A DNA stretch of 64,000 nt from Bisporella sp. PMI_857 (GCA_021307315.1 JAJSPD010000024.1:186001-250000), one strand, 5' to 3'; positions 23,608 to 34,296 are shown, numbered from the stretch's first letter. Numbers and translations are program-made. The notes: a model not told the origin generated them from the sequence alone.

Positions 23608-25191
23608 ATGGCTCTCTTCCAAAGCACAGTGGAAAAAGCGAACGCGGCTTGGCTTGCGAATTACACGGTTGGCGACAAGCGATGGAGGTTGCAACAGCTT
23701 CATGGTCTCCATCGGTTAGTCATAGATAATCGGGATGCTATAGTATCTTCTCTCGCACAAGGTGAGGGGGTCTTAACTACTAACTAGAAAGTTTTACTGA
23801 TACGAAAACAGAGTCTCAGCAACCAGCCTTCCTTTACGAGAGAGAAATCGCCGTTTTTGTTACAGATCTCCAGAGCTACATTTCAAAAGTCAATAGCAAC
23901 AAATTTACGAGTTCCTGTGTGCGTTCTACAACCTTTGGTCCAGTCACCATTCAAGAACGGCCTCGTGGAGTGTGTCTCATTATATCCAATGTGCAAAATT
24001 TCATTCGCTTTGGGCTTGCACCTTTGGCAGCGTCCATTGCTGCAAACAATGTCACTATAATGGCAACATCTGCGGATCATAACAATGCATTCATTTCACT
24101 GCTCAGTCAGAAATGGGGCAAATATCTTAGCCCGAACACACTGTTTTTGGTTCCAGGAATCAGCGCTGCAGACATCAAAGAGGACGCAATCAACCACATC
24201 GCGGTTATTGGTAAGACTAACTTTTAGAGGGAGAGTTCATATTCCGGCGCTTACGTTTCTCCAGACAGTTCGACCGCTACATTTTCTACAATTTTACAAT
24301 ATCCGGAGACTCACTTCTACTCAGTAGCTGAGGGCTACAATGTTGCCATAATTGACGAGGGGAAAAAGGACTGGGAAACTATTGCCAAACAGATATATTC
24401 AAGTACGGCTAACATGAAACTGCCGTCGGATAATCTCTCTGCAGTCTTTGTTCGTCCTGAAGACGTGTCTGAACTTCGAAACGAGTTGAGGCGCCAACGA
24501 GCAACCGAAAAAAACTCTACGGATTCTAATGCTTGTCAAATACCGGATTGCACTTCTTGGGACAAGGACACCTTTTCTTTGAATAGCAATTGGGGGGAAG
24601 GGTCACCCGGCACTACCGATTCACCACTGGAATCCAAGCTGCGTCAAACCCAAGCTGCCGGAGCATTGCTAGTAGTCACAGTAACTTCATTAGAGAAAGC
24701 GCTCGATCTTCTCAGCGGCTTGTCAAGTCCAATTCTACAGGTAGCCCTTCTAGCTCCAGGCTCTAAGAGAGTTGTGGAATATGCATCTAGATGGACAAAT
24801 GCCCATACCTTCTCCGTTGGCAGCATTCAGTCAGTCTTGCACCCTAGTAAGTCCCTGGTACCTCTCCAGACTAGGCGGTTCACTGACACCGATTATAGCC
24901 TTCAACACCTTTATATCGCCAGAACCATTGAGACCCGTCTTCCCAACCACCCTTTTCTCCCGAGCCCAGATTATTGCTACAAAGTCGTCTGAGGCTTTGC
25001 CATCTAGTGTCCCAGCTATTCGTGCCAGTTACGAGAAGTTGATACCACCTCTTAAACCCGAGCCTCGAGGAGAAAGAATTGGATTTTTCACCCAAGCTGA
25101 GTATCTGATAAAAGGGGTGGTTGGTACAACAACCATTCTAGCAGCCGTCGGCTTGTATTTTGGAGCCCAATCCTTCAAGAACAGATACTAG
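23608..25191 (+). CDS. Membrane-anchored aldehyde-dehydrogenase homologue, predicted inactive
   Basis: Exons 23608-23761, 23812-24210, 24265-24846 and 24899-25191 give 475 residues; introns are 50-54 bp. ALDH architecture is recognisable: an N-terminal helical part (RWRLQQLHGLHRLV), ERPRGVCLIIS at about 100-110, LAPLAASIAANNVTIM, and the segment HFYSVAEGYNVAIIDEGKKDW. The key residues are gone: the WN-P asparagine position reads VQNF, the KPSE lysine position reads ATSA, and the GQ-C cysteine position reads DNLS (Leu242). The C-terminus has one hydrophobic segment (about 444-470: LIKGVVGTTTILAAVGLYFG), like the tail anchor of fatty-aldehyde dehydrogenases. The intact frame and splice sites argue against a pseudogene. 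A scaffold or sensor role, or a changed reaction, is possible. It is divergent from the dioxygenase gene. Confidence 0.78.
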
Positions 25192-26575
25192 TGAAGACAT
25201 CATAGTCTATAAGCGTGTAGATTTATTGTCTTCTCTCTCCTCTAAATGCGCCACCACAATGAAGGCATAGCCTGCGCTGACAATCTAAATAATTAGGATT
25301 TCGTATAACTACAAATGCTTACTTGCAGCAAGGAGTCACAGTGTTATCTTGCATGTAAAATGAAGTGGCTGTTGAGCGTTTATTCATGCTACGCGTGTTT
25401 TGGGCTTACTTCCATCCTTTATTATCAAATATACAAGCAGTGGCTGCTATGTAATGATCATGCACAATCATCCAAGGTTTACGCTGCCGCATGGATGCTA
25501 AGGCAGAAGCCAATATCACTCATGACTTTGACGGATCTGCCGTGATGCCAAAGCACAGACAGACAAGTCAGTAACTTTGCAGTAGTAAGACCTGACACAT
25601 TGTCTTGAAGTCAGGCTGTAGACCCTCTCCACTGTTCTTGGAAATAAACCTTGGGTTGTGATTACTTGTACTTGATTGGTTCGCATACTACAAATAAGCC
25701 CAGCGTTTTACTAATAGAAATCTAGCGCCAATTCTAGTTCTTTCTATTACTCTTCCTGCTATGTTCGCTTGCTTTATCTTTCCTTTTCTCCTGTCTCACT
25801 CACGCCTTTGTAGCAGTTTTTACCATGTGCTCGAAAAAGATTGTTGGTATCCTTTTAGACACCTCAACAACTGTCAGGGGAGGAGATCATGCAAAAGGGT
25901 TGGTTTGGTTGTATTGTAATTGATTGAATTAAGAGAGAGAGAATGACGTGTTAAATACAGGAATGTGGTCCTGTGACAACAATCGTAGCTTTCTGCGAAG
26001 TCGAATGTCTCAATCTGTAACCTGAAGTATAAAAGCGCGATATCGGGGTGAGTATTTTTATGAAGAATTCGCCAACTGGCGCCGCCAGATTATTCGCGGC
26101 AAATACAACGGGTTCGATAGCGTTTGCCACTTACTAATTTCGCTTAGAAGTCTGAATTAGCTTAAACGTTTGGAAAAAGAAATATAACTTTTCCTTCTAG
26201 CGTAAATAACGTTAAATAATTACGAGTTTCTAAATACTGTACTTGCGCAAAAATAAAGAAATATTAAACGCACTTCTGTTGTGTTAATGTCTGCTATGCT
26301 CATGTCTGCCGCAATCTGCGAAGTAAAGTGAATTTAAAGCAAGTCTAGAGAATGCCGCTTGTCTACTATGACTTGCGAATAGCTCTAACCGCCCTATTCT
26401 TCCGTCTTGAGCTGTGCGGACTAGGTTCCTTTAACTCGCTTTAATTACAGCTATTCTAACTTATTTTCACGGGTTTATTACACCAGTAATCAACACCGGC
26501 AAGGAGTCCGCTATTCCTGACTCTTTTGACTTCCACTATTATTACTGGATTTGTAACAGTTGGGCATAAAACAAA

Positions 26576-27010
26576 AAATGTTGCTTCACGATATCTGCGC
26601 CTCCTGGTAAATAAATTCAACAAAAGTGTCGTAATCCATGTGGGCAATGTCTGTACTTTTCACGACTTCTTGCCAGGCAGGACGCTCGGATTTTACGTTG
26701 TTACATTTAAGAACTATAGGCTGATTGCCTGCAGTAACGTACATGTCGGCAATTGCGTCGCTAATGTTCATAAACAACTTGAAATGAAGCAAAACTTTGT
26801 ATTCTTTGTGGCTATGCAAAAAAGTTTTGTGGCTGGCGTAAAGCGATAACAGCGGAGCCAATTCTGCTTTTTCTCCAGGAATTCATTTTTATCAAAAGTC
26901 TTATTCTTGTCAATGTTGTATATAAGCAGACAAGTAGTACTGAAATCATCGAGAATTGCTTGAAGTTGTGCGTTCAATGCTGGTTCTTCTAAAGCAGGAG
27001 GAATTTCCAT
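26576..27010 (-). pseudogene. Frameshifted coding relic, possibly BTB/POZ-like
   Basis: Two minus-strand frames follow each other with protein-like sequence and a single frame change near 26870. The first starts MEIPPALEEPALNAQLQA and runs to DKNEF. The second continues EKAELAPLLSLYASHKTF and ends MDYDTFVEFIYQEAQIS. The DYDTFVEFIY ending resembles the C-terminal part of fungal BTB domains, but this is a weak match by eye. It could be a transposon ORF instead. Confidence 0.3.
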
Positions 27011-27082
27011 TACAGCTGCCGAAATTGCAAGGGTTTATATTGCAGAGGATCGTTGTAAAGATTCACAGTAAAGTTAAATATT

Positions 27083-27371
27083 CTTTTTTGTTGCACATCG
27101 AAGTGTCTCGGGGATAGGCATAACTACGTTTTGCTGACATTGGTTTTTCATCTGTTGCACATCGACACATCTCGGCAATAGGCATGTACGCGTTTTCTCA
27201 ACTCGACACTCTTTTTTGTTGCATGTCGACACGGCTCGCGGATAGGCATACCCGCTCCCCTGAAGCTCTTTTCTTTTTCTGTTGCATTTCGATGCCTCAC
27301 GACGGTAGGCGGTATTTCAGATATTCTACTTTTTTTTTTTTGTTGCAGATCGCAGGTTTCGGCGATAGGCT
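27083..27371 (+). repeat. Five-unit tandem array, ~62-bp period, conserved block plus variable spacer
   Basis: A block of about 33 bp (T-run, GTTGCA, TCGA or ATCG, CTCGG, GATAGGCAT) recurs with its TTGCA at 27091, 27155, 27219, 27282 and 27342, that is every 60-64 bp. The spacers of about 28 bp between blocks are not alike. A sixth block is at 11758. The function is unknown. It is not coding, as stops and frame changes occur in all units. Confidence 0.8.
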
Positions 27372-28308
27372 TCGAGAATGAAATTCAGACGAATGGACGG
27401 AATAATGCCAAGAGCCACAACCCTTTCCGTCACTCATCACCACGTATGTCCCGGGTACTTGCCGCGCATTCTCTGAATCCATGAATTGCTGATATATTCG
27501 GTATTATCTTGTTCATGCAACTTATGAGGATGGCTGTATGTAGTCTGAGTTATAGATTACAGCTTTGCTCACTTTCTTGGCAAGGTTTCGGCATATTTTC
27601 TACGGCTGTTGGGTATAATATTGTTATTGCTTTAAAAGTTTTTGTTTTATGGCGAGAAATTTGACTATTAACAAGCTATGGAAAGGCTAGCTTGCATTTT
27701 GGAGACGTGAGGGGTGTATGGCAGCTGGGGAATTGAGGTTTATGGCGATTAAATTTACAGGAACGCTAGATGTTAGGAATGAAGGAAGGTCTTCTTCTAC
27801 TATGAGACATGGATCTCAGTTGATTGATGGGTTATCTTCGGATAATGAATTTTCATCTCAGAGGTCACCCATCTACGCCGGAATTGAACCGGAAGTAAAA
27901 TACGAATGCATTTACTATCCTATAGCGGTACAATGCCCCCTGCCCCGCCCCAAAAGCTACTACTGATCGGTTTGCCGGAGGTTGTTCCTGAGCGAGTTGC
28001 GTAGCAAATAGCCTCGGCGTCTTTTCTGTAGCCAAGAACCGAACCAATGACGCGTTTCCAGGGAATATTTCATGCATTCACTTGCCGCGTACCAACATAT
28101 CAGTCCCGAGAGTAAAGCCGACCCTAGATAAACTATATTGCGAGAATTACCCGCCTGGCCATTGCCACTCTCTGCGCCCTGGCGCTCAGGAAAAAGAATT
28201 GTGGCTCCCTCGCTTATACCCGTTTGAACTACCGATACTCCCCTCATCCTTGTCATCTCTACTTCCGCTTCTTTCTCATATCTAAAAGACAATATGTGTG
28301 CATGATTA

Positions 28309-28616
28309 ACGTCCATCCCTGCGTGGCGGAAAACCCTACGTGCCGGAAAAAATGATAGGTACTTTGACTTCAAATGTCATAAAATCTATACACACCGCTA
28401 TACCTCTTATGATTTTTGTGAGTTATATTCCGTGGCCACTCTTAAACACCCTAAATGCCTACGACTGGAAAATCCACGTTTGCGTCGTCGCCTTTACGCT
28501 TGATTTGCAAAGAGTCTCCTTTTATAATATAACAAACTTCCTCTACCATAACTGCACCACCGAACTTACACCGTCCCTAAAACTTGTAAAAGCTTCTCAG
28601 CCGAGCTCTTAGGCCT
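28309..28616 (+). repeat. 308-bp dispersed repeat, left copy, bracketing the het-S/nwd2 pair
   Basis: It begins ACGTCCATCCCTGCGT and ends AGGCCT. The same sequence, about 75% identical by eye and also 308 bp long, lies in opposite orientation at 33989-34296. This copy points toward the HET-S-like gene, whose stop is about 300 bp away. A 90-residue frame is open in each copy (starting MPEKMIGTLTS), which may be a coding remnant or chance. No terminal inverted repeat is seen. Confidence 0.8.
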
Positions 28617-28914
28617 ACTCACTAGGCGGGAGATCGTCAACGTCCTTGTGGCGGCTGTGGCGTGTAGATTTATACAAGGTCGCTACACGGATTAGTACCT
28701 TGGATCGAAGCGAGTGATGATCTTAGTGAGGAACAGCCCCGCACGTGCCACGATATTTATGCTGTAAGCAGCACTTATGTAATATCCAGTGTGACAGGCA
28801 GGTATAGCTTAATTCATCCAGATTCCACAATATATAAGTCCAAGGTGAAGATAATTTTATAACTGAATGTCAAGAACATTTCCACCAGCAGCATAACTGC
28901 TGTTACAGGCGCGC

Positions 28915-29769
28915 TCAATCGTCAAAGAAGTCCTTCCCGCCATACTTATTCCCCAACAGACCCTTTCCGCCCTCTTCCACTTTAATACGATCAAACTTGT
29001 GAGACGCCCCTATTGCACCGCCCTTCCAATCGTTACTAAACGCATCACCGGCCAGACCCTTACCACCAAACGTGATATTCGAGTACTGATGACCTGCGAC
29101 CACTTCCTTGACCGTCTTTTGAAGCAGGCTATCGATCCCAGTGGCCACATCCTCGACCAGCTGAAGAGACTGCTTGTCGCTAGTCTCTTCGCCAATCTCT
29201 GCTACTTCTTGTTGAACAAGCTTTGTTTGGGCCTGAGGTGCCGGGAATATCTTTTCGATTTCGTCGAGGAGTAAGATAATCTGTTCGAGAAGGTCTTTCA
29301 GAGTGGACCTGTGGTAGAGAGCCCAGCTAGTAAGCTTCAAGAATCGACCCTTTTTCTGACGCTGTATAGCCAAGCCTCTCATCTTATTGTCCAGCACGAT
29401 CATCTTCGGATCCATATCGCCTGTCGAATACGCTGAGAGATCCTCGCCAGCCTTCGCAGTCAACTTGTACTTCTTAGAGATGCTCTCGGTGTCCGCGAAG
29501 AGCACAATGATTTGGAGCAACGCATCCTTTGCAAGTTGGATCTCGATCGCAGTAGCATCTTGCCTGCCTAGTTTAGGATCGTCGTAGATTTTGACAGACT
29601 CGCCCCATCGCGTAAGACGGAGTCTTGCGCAGTTGAGAGCAAGCTGACTGGTCTGGAAATCTCGACCGAAGTGGCGGGCAAACTGGACGTACTCGAAGCA
29701 GTCAACACAAGCAGTGAAAGCAGATGCAATGCCAATGGTACCAGTGACAATGCCGAACGGCTCTGCCAT
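28915..29769 (-). CDS. het-S: HET-S/s-like HeLo-domain protein with C-terminal amyloid motifs
   Basis: A single exon of 284 residues, close to the 289 of the Podospora protein. The start is the ATG at 29769 (MAEPFGIVTG), the family start; the frame is open further upstream but without homology. Residues 1 to about 220 form the helical HeLo domain (CVDCFEYVQ, RWGESVKI, WALYHRSTL). The C-terminus (226-284) has two pseudo-repeats of the HET-s amyloid motif: GHQYSNITFGGKGLAGD and SHKFDRIK...GKGLLGNKYGGK, ending in an FFDD tail. In the known system HET-S is a cell-death executor whose N-terminal region inserts into membranes when its amyloid domain is templated. Position 33 is His, as in the toxic HET-S allele type. 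It is divergent from the STAND gene that bears the matching motif. Confidence 0.92.
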   Translation of the reverse strand: MAEPFGIVTGTIGIASAFTACVDCFEYVQFARHFGRDFQTSQLALNCARLRLTRWGESVKIYDDPKLGRQDATAIEIQLAKDALLQIIVLFADTESISKKYKLTAKAGEDLSAYSTGDMDPKMIVLDNKMRGLAIQRQKKGRFLKLTSWALYHRSTLKDLLEQIILLLDEIEKIFPAPQAQTKLVQQEVAEIGEETSDKQSLQLVEDVATGIDSLLQKTVKEVVAGHQYSNITFGGKGLAGDAFSNDWKGGAIGASHKFDRIKVEEGGKGLLGNKYGGKDFFDD

Positions 29770-30016
29770 TGTCAAGGCAATGCGTTGCGAGAGAGAGATG
29801 GGATGTGGGTAGTTCTTCATTGGAACCTTCAGCTGAGCCTCACAATCCAATGTGCATGGTCCGGTTCCTGACCCCGCCAAAACGATCAGCACAATCGATT
29901 ATAGTAATGCCGACGGACAACAGCTTTGGCTTCTTGCTTCTTGTCCCACCAGCGACAGCGGCTCCAGTCTGTGCGTTTATCCACTCTTACTGCCCCTGCT
30001 ATAGTGATATGCGCGG
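29770..30016. promoter_or_regulatory. Bidirectional promoter region of the het-S / nwd2 pair
   Basis: Only about 250 bp separate the two divergent start codons, so the two genes probably share control. A very short upstream ORF (ATG at 30009, stop at 30018-30020) overlaps the start of the STAND gene and might dampen its translation. No TATA box is clear. Confidence 0.5.
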
Positions 30017-33000
30017 ATGATCTCCTTCGCCATGTCAGTTCACGATGTGCCCAGCGTGCCCCGCTGGCATCAATCGTCGCGTGGCCATGATTACAACAAT
30101 ATTCAAATCAACGAAAAGGCCCACCTCGGAGACACATACAACATCAGTCAGTTGATCATAGCTGCTGAATGCTAGCATTACAGAAAGTTAACTATACTAC
30201 AGGTCAAGAAAACCCGCTTAGCCTTCTACCGTTCGCAGCAAATGCGTCCTTCAATTCGTCTACCCGCCAACACGAATCTACCTGCCTTCCCAATACACGA
30301 GTCGCCGTCCTACAAAAGACATCACAATGGGCGGATAGCGAAGACCAGCAATGCCTTTTCTGGCTGAGCGGTATGGCCGGCACAGGAAAGTCGACGATTG
30401 CACACACGGTCGCACGCAACTACTTCGAGCAAGGCCGGCTTGCGGCCAGCTTCTTCTTCTCGCGGGGCGGTGGTGATGCCGGCAATGCTAGCAAATTTGT
30501 CACGACTATTGCTATACAGCTAGCGGTGCATATTCCGCCAGTTGAGCGGCACATTCGGGACGCTGTCACAGCTTGTAAGATAATCGCAAGCCAGTCTCTC
30601 GCAGATCAGTGGCGCCAGCTCGTGCTTAAGCCGCTTTTGAAGCTGGAGGGGAATGACACATACCGATCATATATCATGATTATAGATGCCTTAGATGAAT
30701 GTGAAGATGAAAAGGACATACGAATCATTCTACGACTATTGGCTGAAGCTCGATCGCTGAAGAAAGTCCGGCTGCGGGCGCTGATCACAAGCAGACCAGA
30801 GGTTCCAATCCGAAACGGGTTCTGTAAGATTTCGGATGCTGAGCACCATGACTTCATCCTTCACGACATGGAAGCGGCCATTGTGGACCATGACATCTTT
30901 ATCTTTCTAGAGCACCAGATGGGATTGATTGGTCAAGAATGGTGTCTTGGGGCTAGCTGGCCGGGCGAGCAGGCTCTCAGACGGCTGGTTATAAATGCTA
31001 GTGGTCTTTTTATCTGGGCTGCAACAGCGTATCGGTTCATCAATGAGGGAAGACATCGCGCAGCGAAAAGACTGTCGATGATGCTCAAGGGCAGCACATC
31101 GACTCGAACACCGGAACACCATTTGAACGATGTCTACCTAAAAGTCCTCAAAAGCACGATTCACGAAGAGGACCTGGAGGAAGACAAAGAAGATACCTAC
31201 TCAATGCTAAAGCAAGTTCTTGGGACCATTGTACTCTTATACTCACCGCTATCTACCAAATCATTATCTGAGCTACTCTCTTTTCCTATAGGGGCTATAG
31301 AAGGCGGACTTGCGGATCTTCATGCCATCCTCAATATTCCAAAGGATACAAGCCGGGCGCTTCGTTTACATCATCCTTCATTTCGCGACTTTTTGCTCAA
31401 CAAAGATAGGTGCAGCGATCCAAACTTCTGGATAGATAAGAAGCAAGCGCACCAGGCATTGGCCGACAGATGTGTACGGCTTATGTCAACTTCTCTGAAG
31501 CAAGATATCTGTGGCCTGAACACTCCCGGTGTGCTTGTAAGCGACGTCGAGAGCAGTCGAGTTGAGCGCAGTCTCCCTCCTGAGGCTCAGTATGCATGTC
31601 TCTACTGGATTCAGCATTTTCACAAGAGCGGCGCTCAGTATCGTGACGACGACCAAGTGCATCAGTTCCTCCAGGTACATCTCCTTCACTGGCTTGAGGC
31701 CCTTGGCTGGATGGGGAAGACTTCAGAAGGGATTCATGCGATACTTTCCTTAGAGGCTCAAATTCAAGTAAGCCTTCTTTATAGCTATAGAATCCTGACT
31801 AATTCATACGAAGGCCGATAAAAGCCCGAGTCTACACGCATTCATTCATGATGTGAAGCGATTTGCTCTATACAACCGATTAATGATTGAACAGGCACCC
31901 CTCCAAATATACTGTTCTGCCCTTGTTTTCGCCCCAGAAAAGAGTATTATTCGGAGACGATTCGAGAAGTATATCCCACCTTCGATCCAAATAAAACTGA
32001 AAGTGCAAGGAGATTGGAGCGCTGCTCTACAGACGCTCGAGGGCCATTTGGGCTCGGTCAACTCAGTGGCCTTCTCACCAGACGGCAAGCTAGTCGTATC
32101 AGGGTCGTACGATGGGACGGTCCGGCTTTGGGATGCCGTAACGGGAGCGGCGCTGCAGACGCTCGAGGGCCATTCGGCCTGGGTCAATTCAGTGGCTGTT
32201 TCACTAGACGGCAAGCTAGTCGTGTCAGGGTCGGGCGACAGGACGGTCCGGCTTTGGGACGCCGTAACGGGAGCGGCGCTCCAGACACTCGGGGGCCATT
32301 CGAAATTCGTTAGATCAGTAGCTTTTTCACCAGACAGCAAGCTGGTCGTATCAGGGTCGGGCGACAGGACGGTCCAGCTCTGGGATGCCGTGACAGGAAC
32401 GGCGCTGCAGACGCTTGTGGGCCATTCGGACGCGGTCCTATCAGTAGACTTCTCACCAGACAGCAAGCTGGTCGTATCAGGGTCGGCCGACAAGACGGTC
32501 CAGCTCTGGGACGCCGTGACAGGAACGGCGCTGCAGACGCTCGTAGGCCATTTAAACGCGGTCCAATCAGTAGCTTTCTCACTAGACGGCAAGCTGGTTG
32601 TGTCAGGGTCGGGCGATAGGACGGTCCAGCTTTGGGATGCCGTGACAGGAGCGGCGCTGCAGACGCTTGTGGGCCATTTGGACGCGGTCGAATCAGTAGC
32701 TTTTTCACCAGACAGCAAGCTAGTCGTGTCGGGGTCAAGTGACAGGACGGTCCGGCTTTGGGATGCCGTGACGAGAGCGGCGCTCCAGACACTCTGGGGC
32801 CATTCGAGATGGGTTAAATCAGTGGCCTTCTCACCAGACGGCAAGATAGTCGTATCAGGGTCGGGCGACAGGACGGTCCAGCTCTGGGACGCGGCGCTGC
32901 AGACCCTCGAGGACCATTCGAGCTTAGTTAACTCAATGGCCTTTTCACCAGACGGCAAGCTGATTGTGTCAGGGTCGGACGATAAGATGGTCCGGCTTTG

Positions 33001-33760
33001 GAACGCCGTAACGGGAGCAGCTCTACAAACATTCGCAGGCCATTCGAGATGGGTCAAATCAGTAGCCTTCTCACCAGACGGCAAGCTGGTTGTGTCAGGG
33101 TCGGGCGACAGGACGGTCCGGCTTTGGGACGCCGTGATGGGAGCGGCGCTGCAGACGTTCGTAGGTCATTCAGACGAAGTCCAATCAGTAAATTTTTCAC
33201 CAGACAGCAAGCTGATTGTGTCAGGGTCGGACGATAAAATGGTCCGGCTTTGGAACGCCGTAACGGGAGCAGCTCTACAGACATTGGCGGGCCATTCGAA
33301 ATGGGTCAAATCAGTAGCTTTTTCACCAGACGGCAAGCTGGTTGTGTCAGGGTCGGGCGACAGGACGGTCCAGCTTTGGGATGCTGTGACGGGAGCGGCG
33401 CTGCAGACGTTCGTAGGCCATTCGGACACGGTCCAATCAGTAGCTTTTTTATCAAATAGCAAGCTGGTCGTGTCAGGGTCAAGTGACAGGACGGCCCGGC
33501 TTTGGGACGCCGTAAAGGGAGCAGCACTGCAGACACTCGAGGGCCATTTAGGCTTAGTGACCTCAGTTGCCTTTTCACCAGACGGGAATATTGCGCATCC
33601 TCTATTTGTGTCAAATAATTGGGTAGCGGAAGGGGGGTCAAATCTTCTCTGGCTTCCTCCTACTTATCGAGCGACTTGTTGGGCTGTCTGGAACAAAATC
33701 ATTGTATTAGGACACTCGTCAAAGAGAATTTCTATTCTTGAATTTAAGGAGGGGTTATAG
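30017..33760 (+). CDS. nwd2: NWD2-like STAND protein: HET-s motif, NACHT, WD40 repeats
   Basis: Exons 30017-30146, 30203-31767 and 31814-33760 give 1213 residues; introns are 56 and 46 bp, GT-AG and in frame. An in-frame ATG at 30032 is an alternative start. Residues 23-43 (GHDYNNIQINEKAHLGDTYN) match the amyloid motifs of the neighbouring HET-S-like protein. Next comes a NACHT NTPase: Walker A GMAGTGKST (about 100-108) and Walker B IMIIDALDE (about 201-209). Helical linker sequence includes DKSPSLHAFIHDVKRFALYN. From residue 635 there are 12 WD40 repeats and a partial thirteenth. In the known system ligand binding by the WD40 domain oligomerises the protein, and the N-terminal motif then templates HET-S folding. 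The end (after 33590) is a short non-WD tail. It appears intact. Confidence 0.92.
32021..33589 (+). repeat. Coding minisatellite: ~126-bp WD40 units
   Basis: Twelve 42-residue units, opening AALQTL-GH and closing VRLWDAVTG, plus a partial last one. They are nearly identical at DNA level except at a few codons after GH and around the S-D loop. Unit 7 lacks 12 bp at its end (LWD-AALQTL). Units 8-9 and 10-11 form a 252-bp higher-order duplication sharing SDDKMVRLWN. Such homogenised arrays are known in HET/NWD genes and allow rapid recombination. Confidence 0.9.
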
Positions 33761-33988
33761 GGCATACTACAGAGTATTTGTGAAGTTGTGAAAGCCTTAT
33801 ATATAATATATATTATTTTCTTATATCTTTATTTCAGAGAGGATAAAGGGTAGCATATGCCTTTATACTGTAATGGCCTGTAGTTACCACCAGAGTTTTG
33901 GCATGTTTTATGTGTGTGATAGAGGTGTGGCGCATATGTATAGGGATGATGCAGCTAGCGTCTTGGCAATATGGCTTAGTTTATAGTA

Positions 33989-34296
33989 AGGCCTTAAAGC
34001 TCGGATAAAACCCTTTTATAAATATTAGAGATAGTATAAGCTCGGTTGTAGAACTGTGGTGGAGGAAGTCTATTACGCTATAAAAAAAGACTCTTTGTAA
34101 ATCAGGCGTGAGGGCGACGATGCGACTATGATTTTTTAGTGGAAAGGGTTCAAGGTGTTCGGGAGTGGCTACGGAACATAATATATAAGAAAATATAGGA
34201 GATATCAAGGTGTACACAGATTTTAAGATGCTTGAAGTCAAAGTACCTATCATTTTTTCCGGCACATAGGGTTTTCCGCTACGCAGGGATGGACGT
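33989..34296 (-). repeat. 308-bp dispersed repeat, right copy, inverted
   Basis: This is the reverse-orientation partner of 28309-28616, with the same length and the same end sequences (ACGTCCATCC and AGGCCT). It lies about 230 bp beyond the stop of the STAND gene and points toward it, so the two copies face each other across the pair. Direct LTR status is excluded by the orientation. Confidence 0.8.

Larger units (their letters stand above)
25192..28308. other. Gene-poor stretch with a frameshifted relic and a tandem array
   Basis: No intact gene seen. AT-rich relic DNA covers about 25900-26500. A degenerate coding fragment lies at 26576-27010 (minus) and a five-unit repeat array at 27083-27371. 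Open frames around 27718-28373 on both strands show no recognisable motif. Confidence 0.5.

Noticed and set aside
9908..25191. Secondary-metabolite biosynthetic cluster
   Set aside because: No polyketide synthase, peptide synthetase, terpene cyclase or other backbone enzyme is present.
27083..27371. CRISPR-like repeat-spacer array
   Set aside because: Eukaryotic context, degenerate repeats, a 31-bp stray copy elsewhere and no cas genes; only the spacing is similar.
31846..33084. Long open frame (about 410 codons) on the minus strand across the WD40 array, with others nearby
   Set aside because: It is the antisense of the in-phase 126-bp units; the plus strand encodes a clear NACHT-WD40 protein.
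28309..34296. LTR retrotransposon with the two 308-bp copies as LTRs
   Set aside because: The copies are in opposite orientation and the interior holds host-type genes, no gag or pol.
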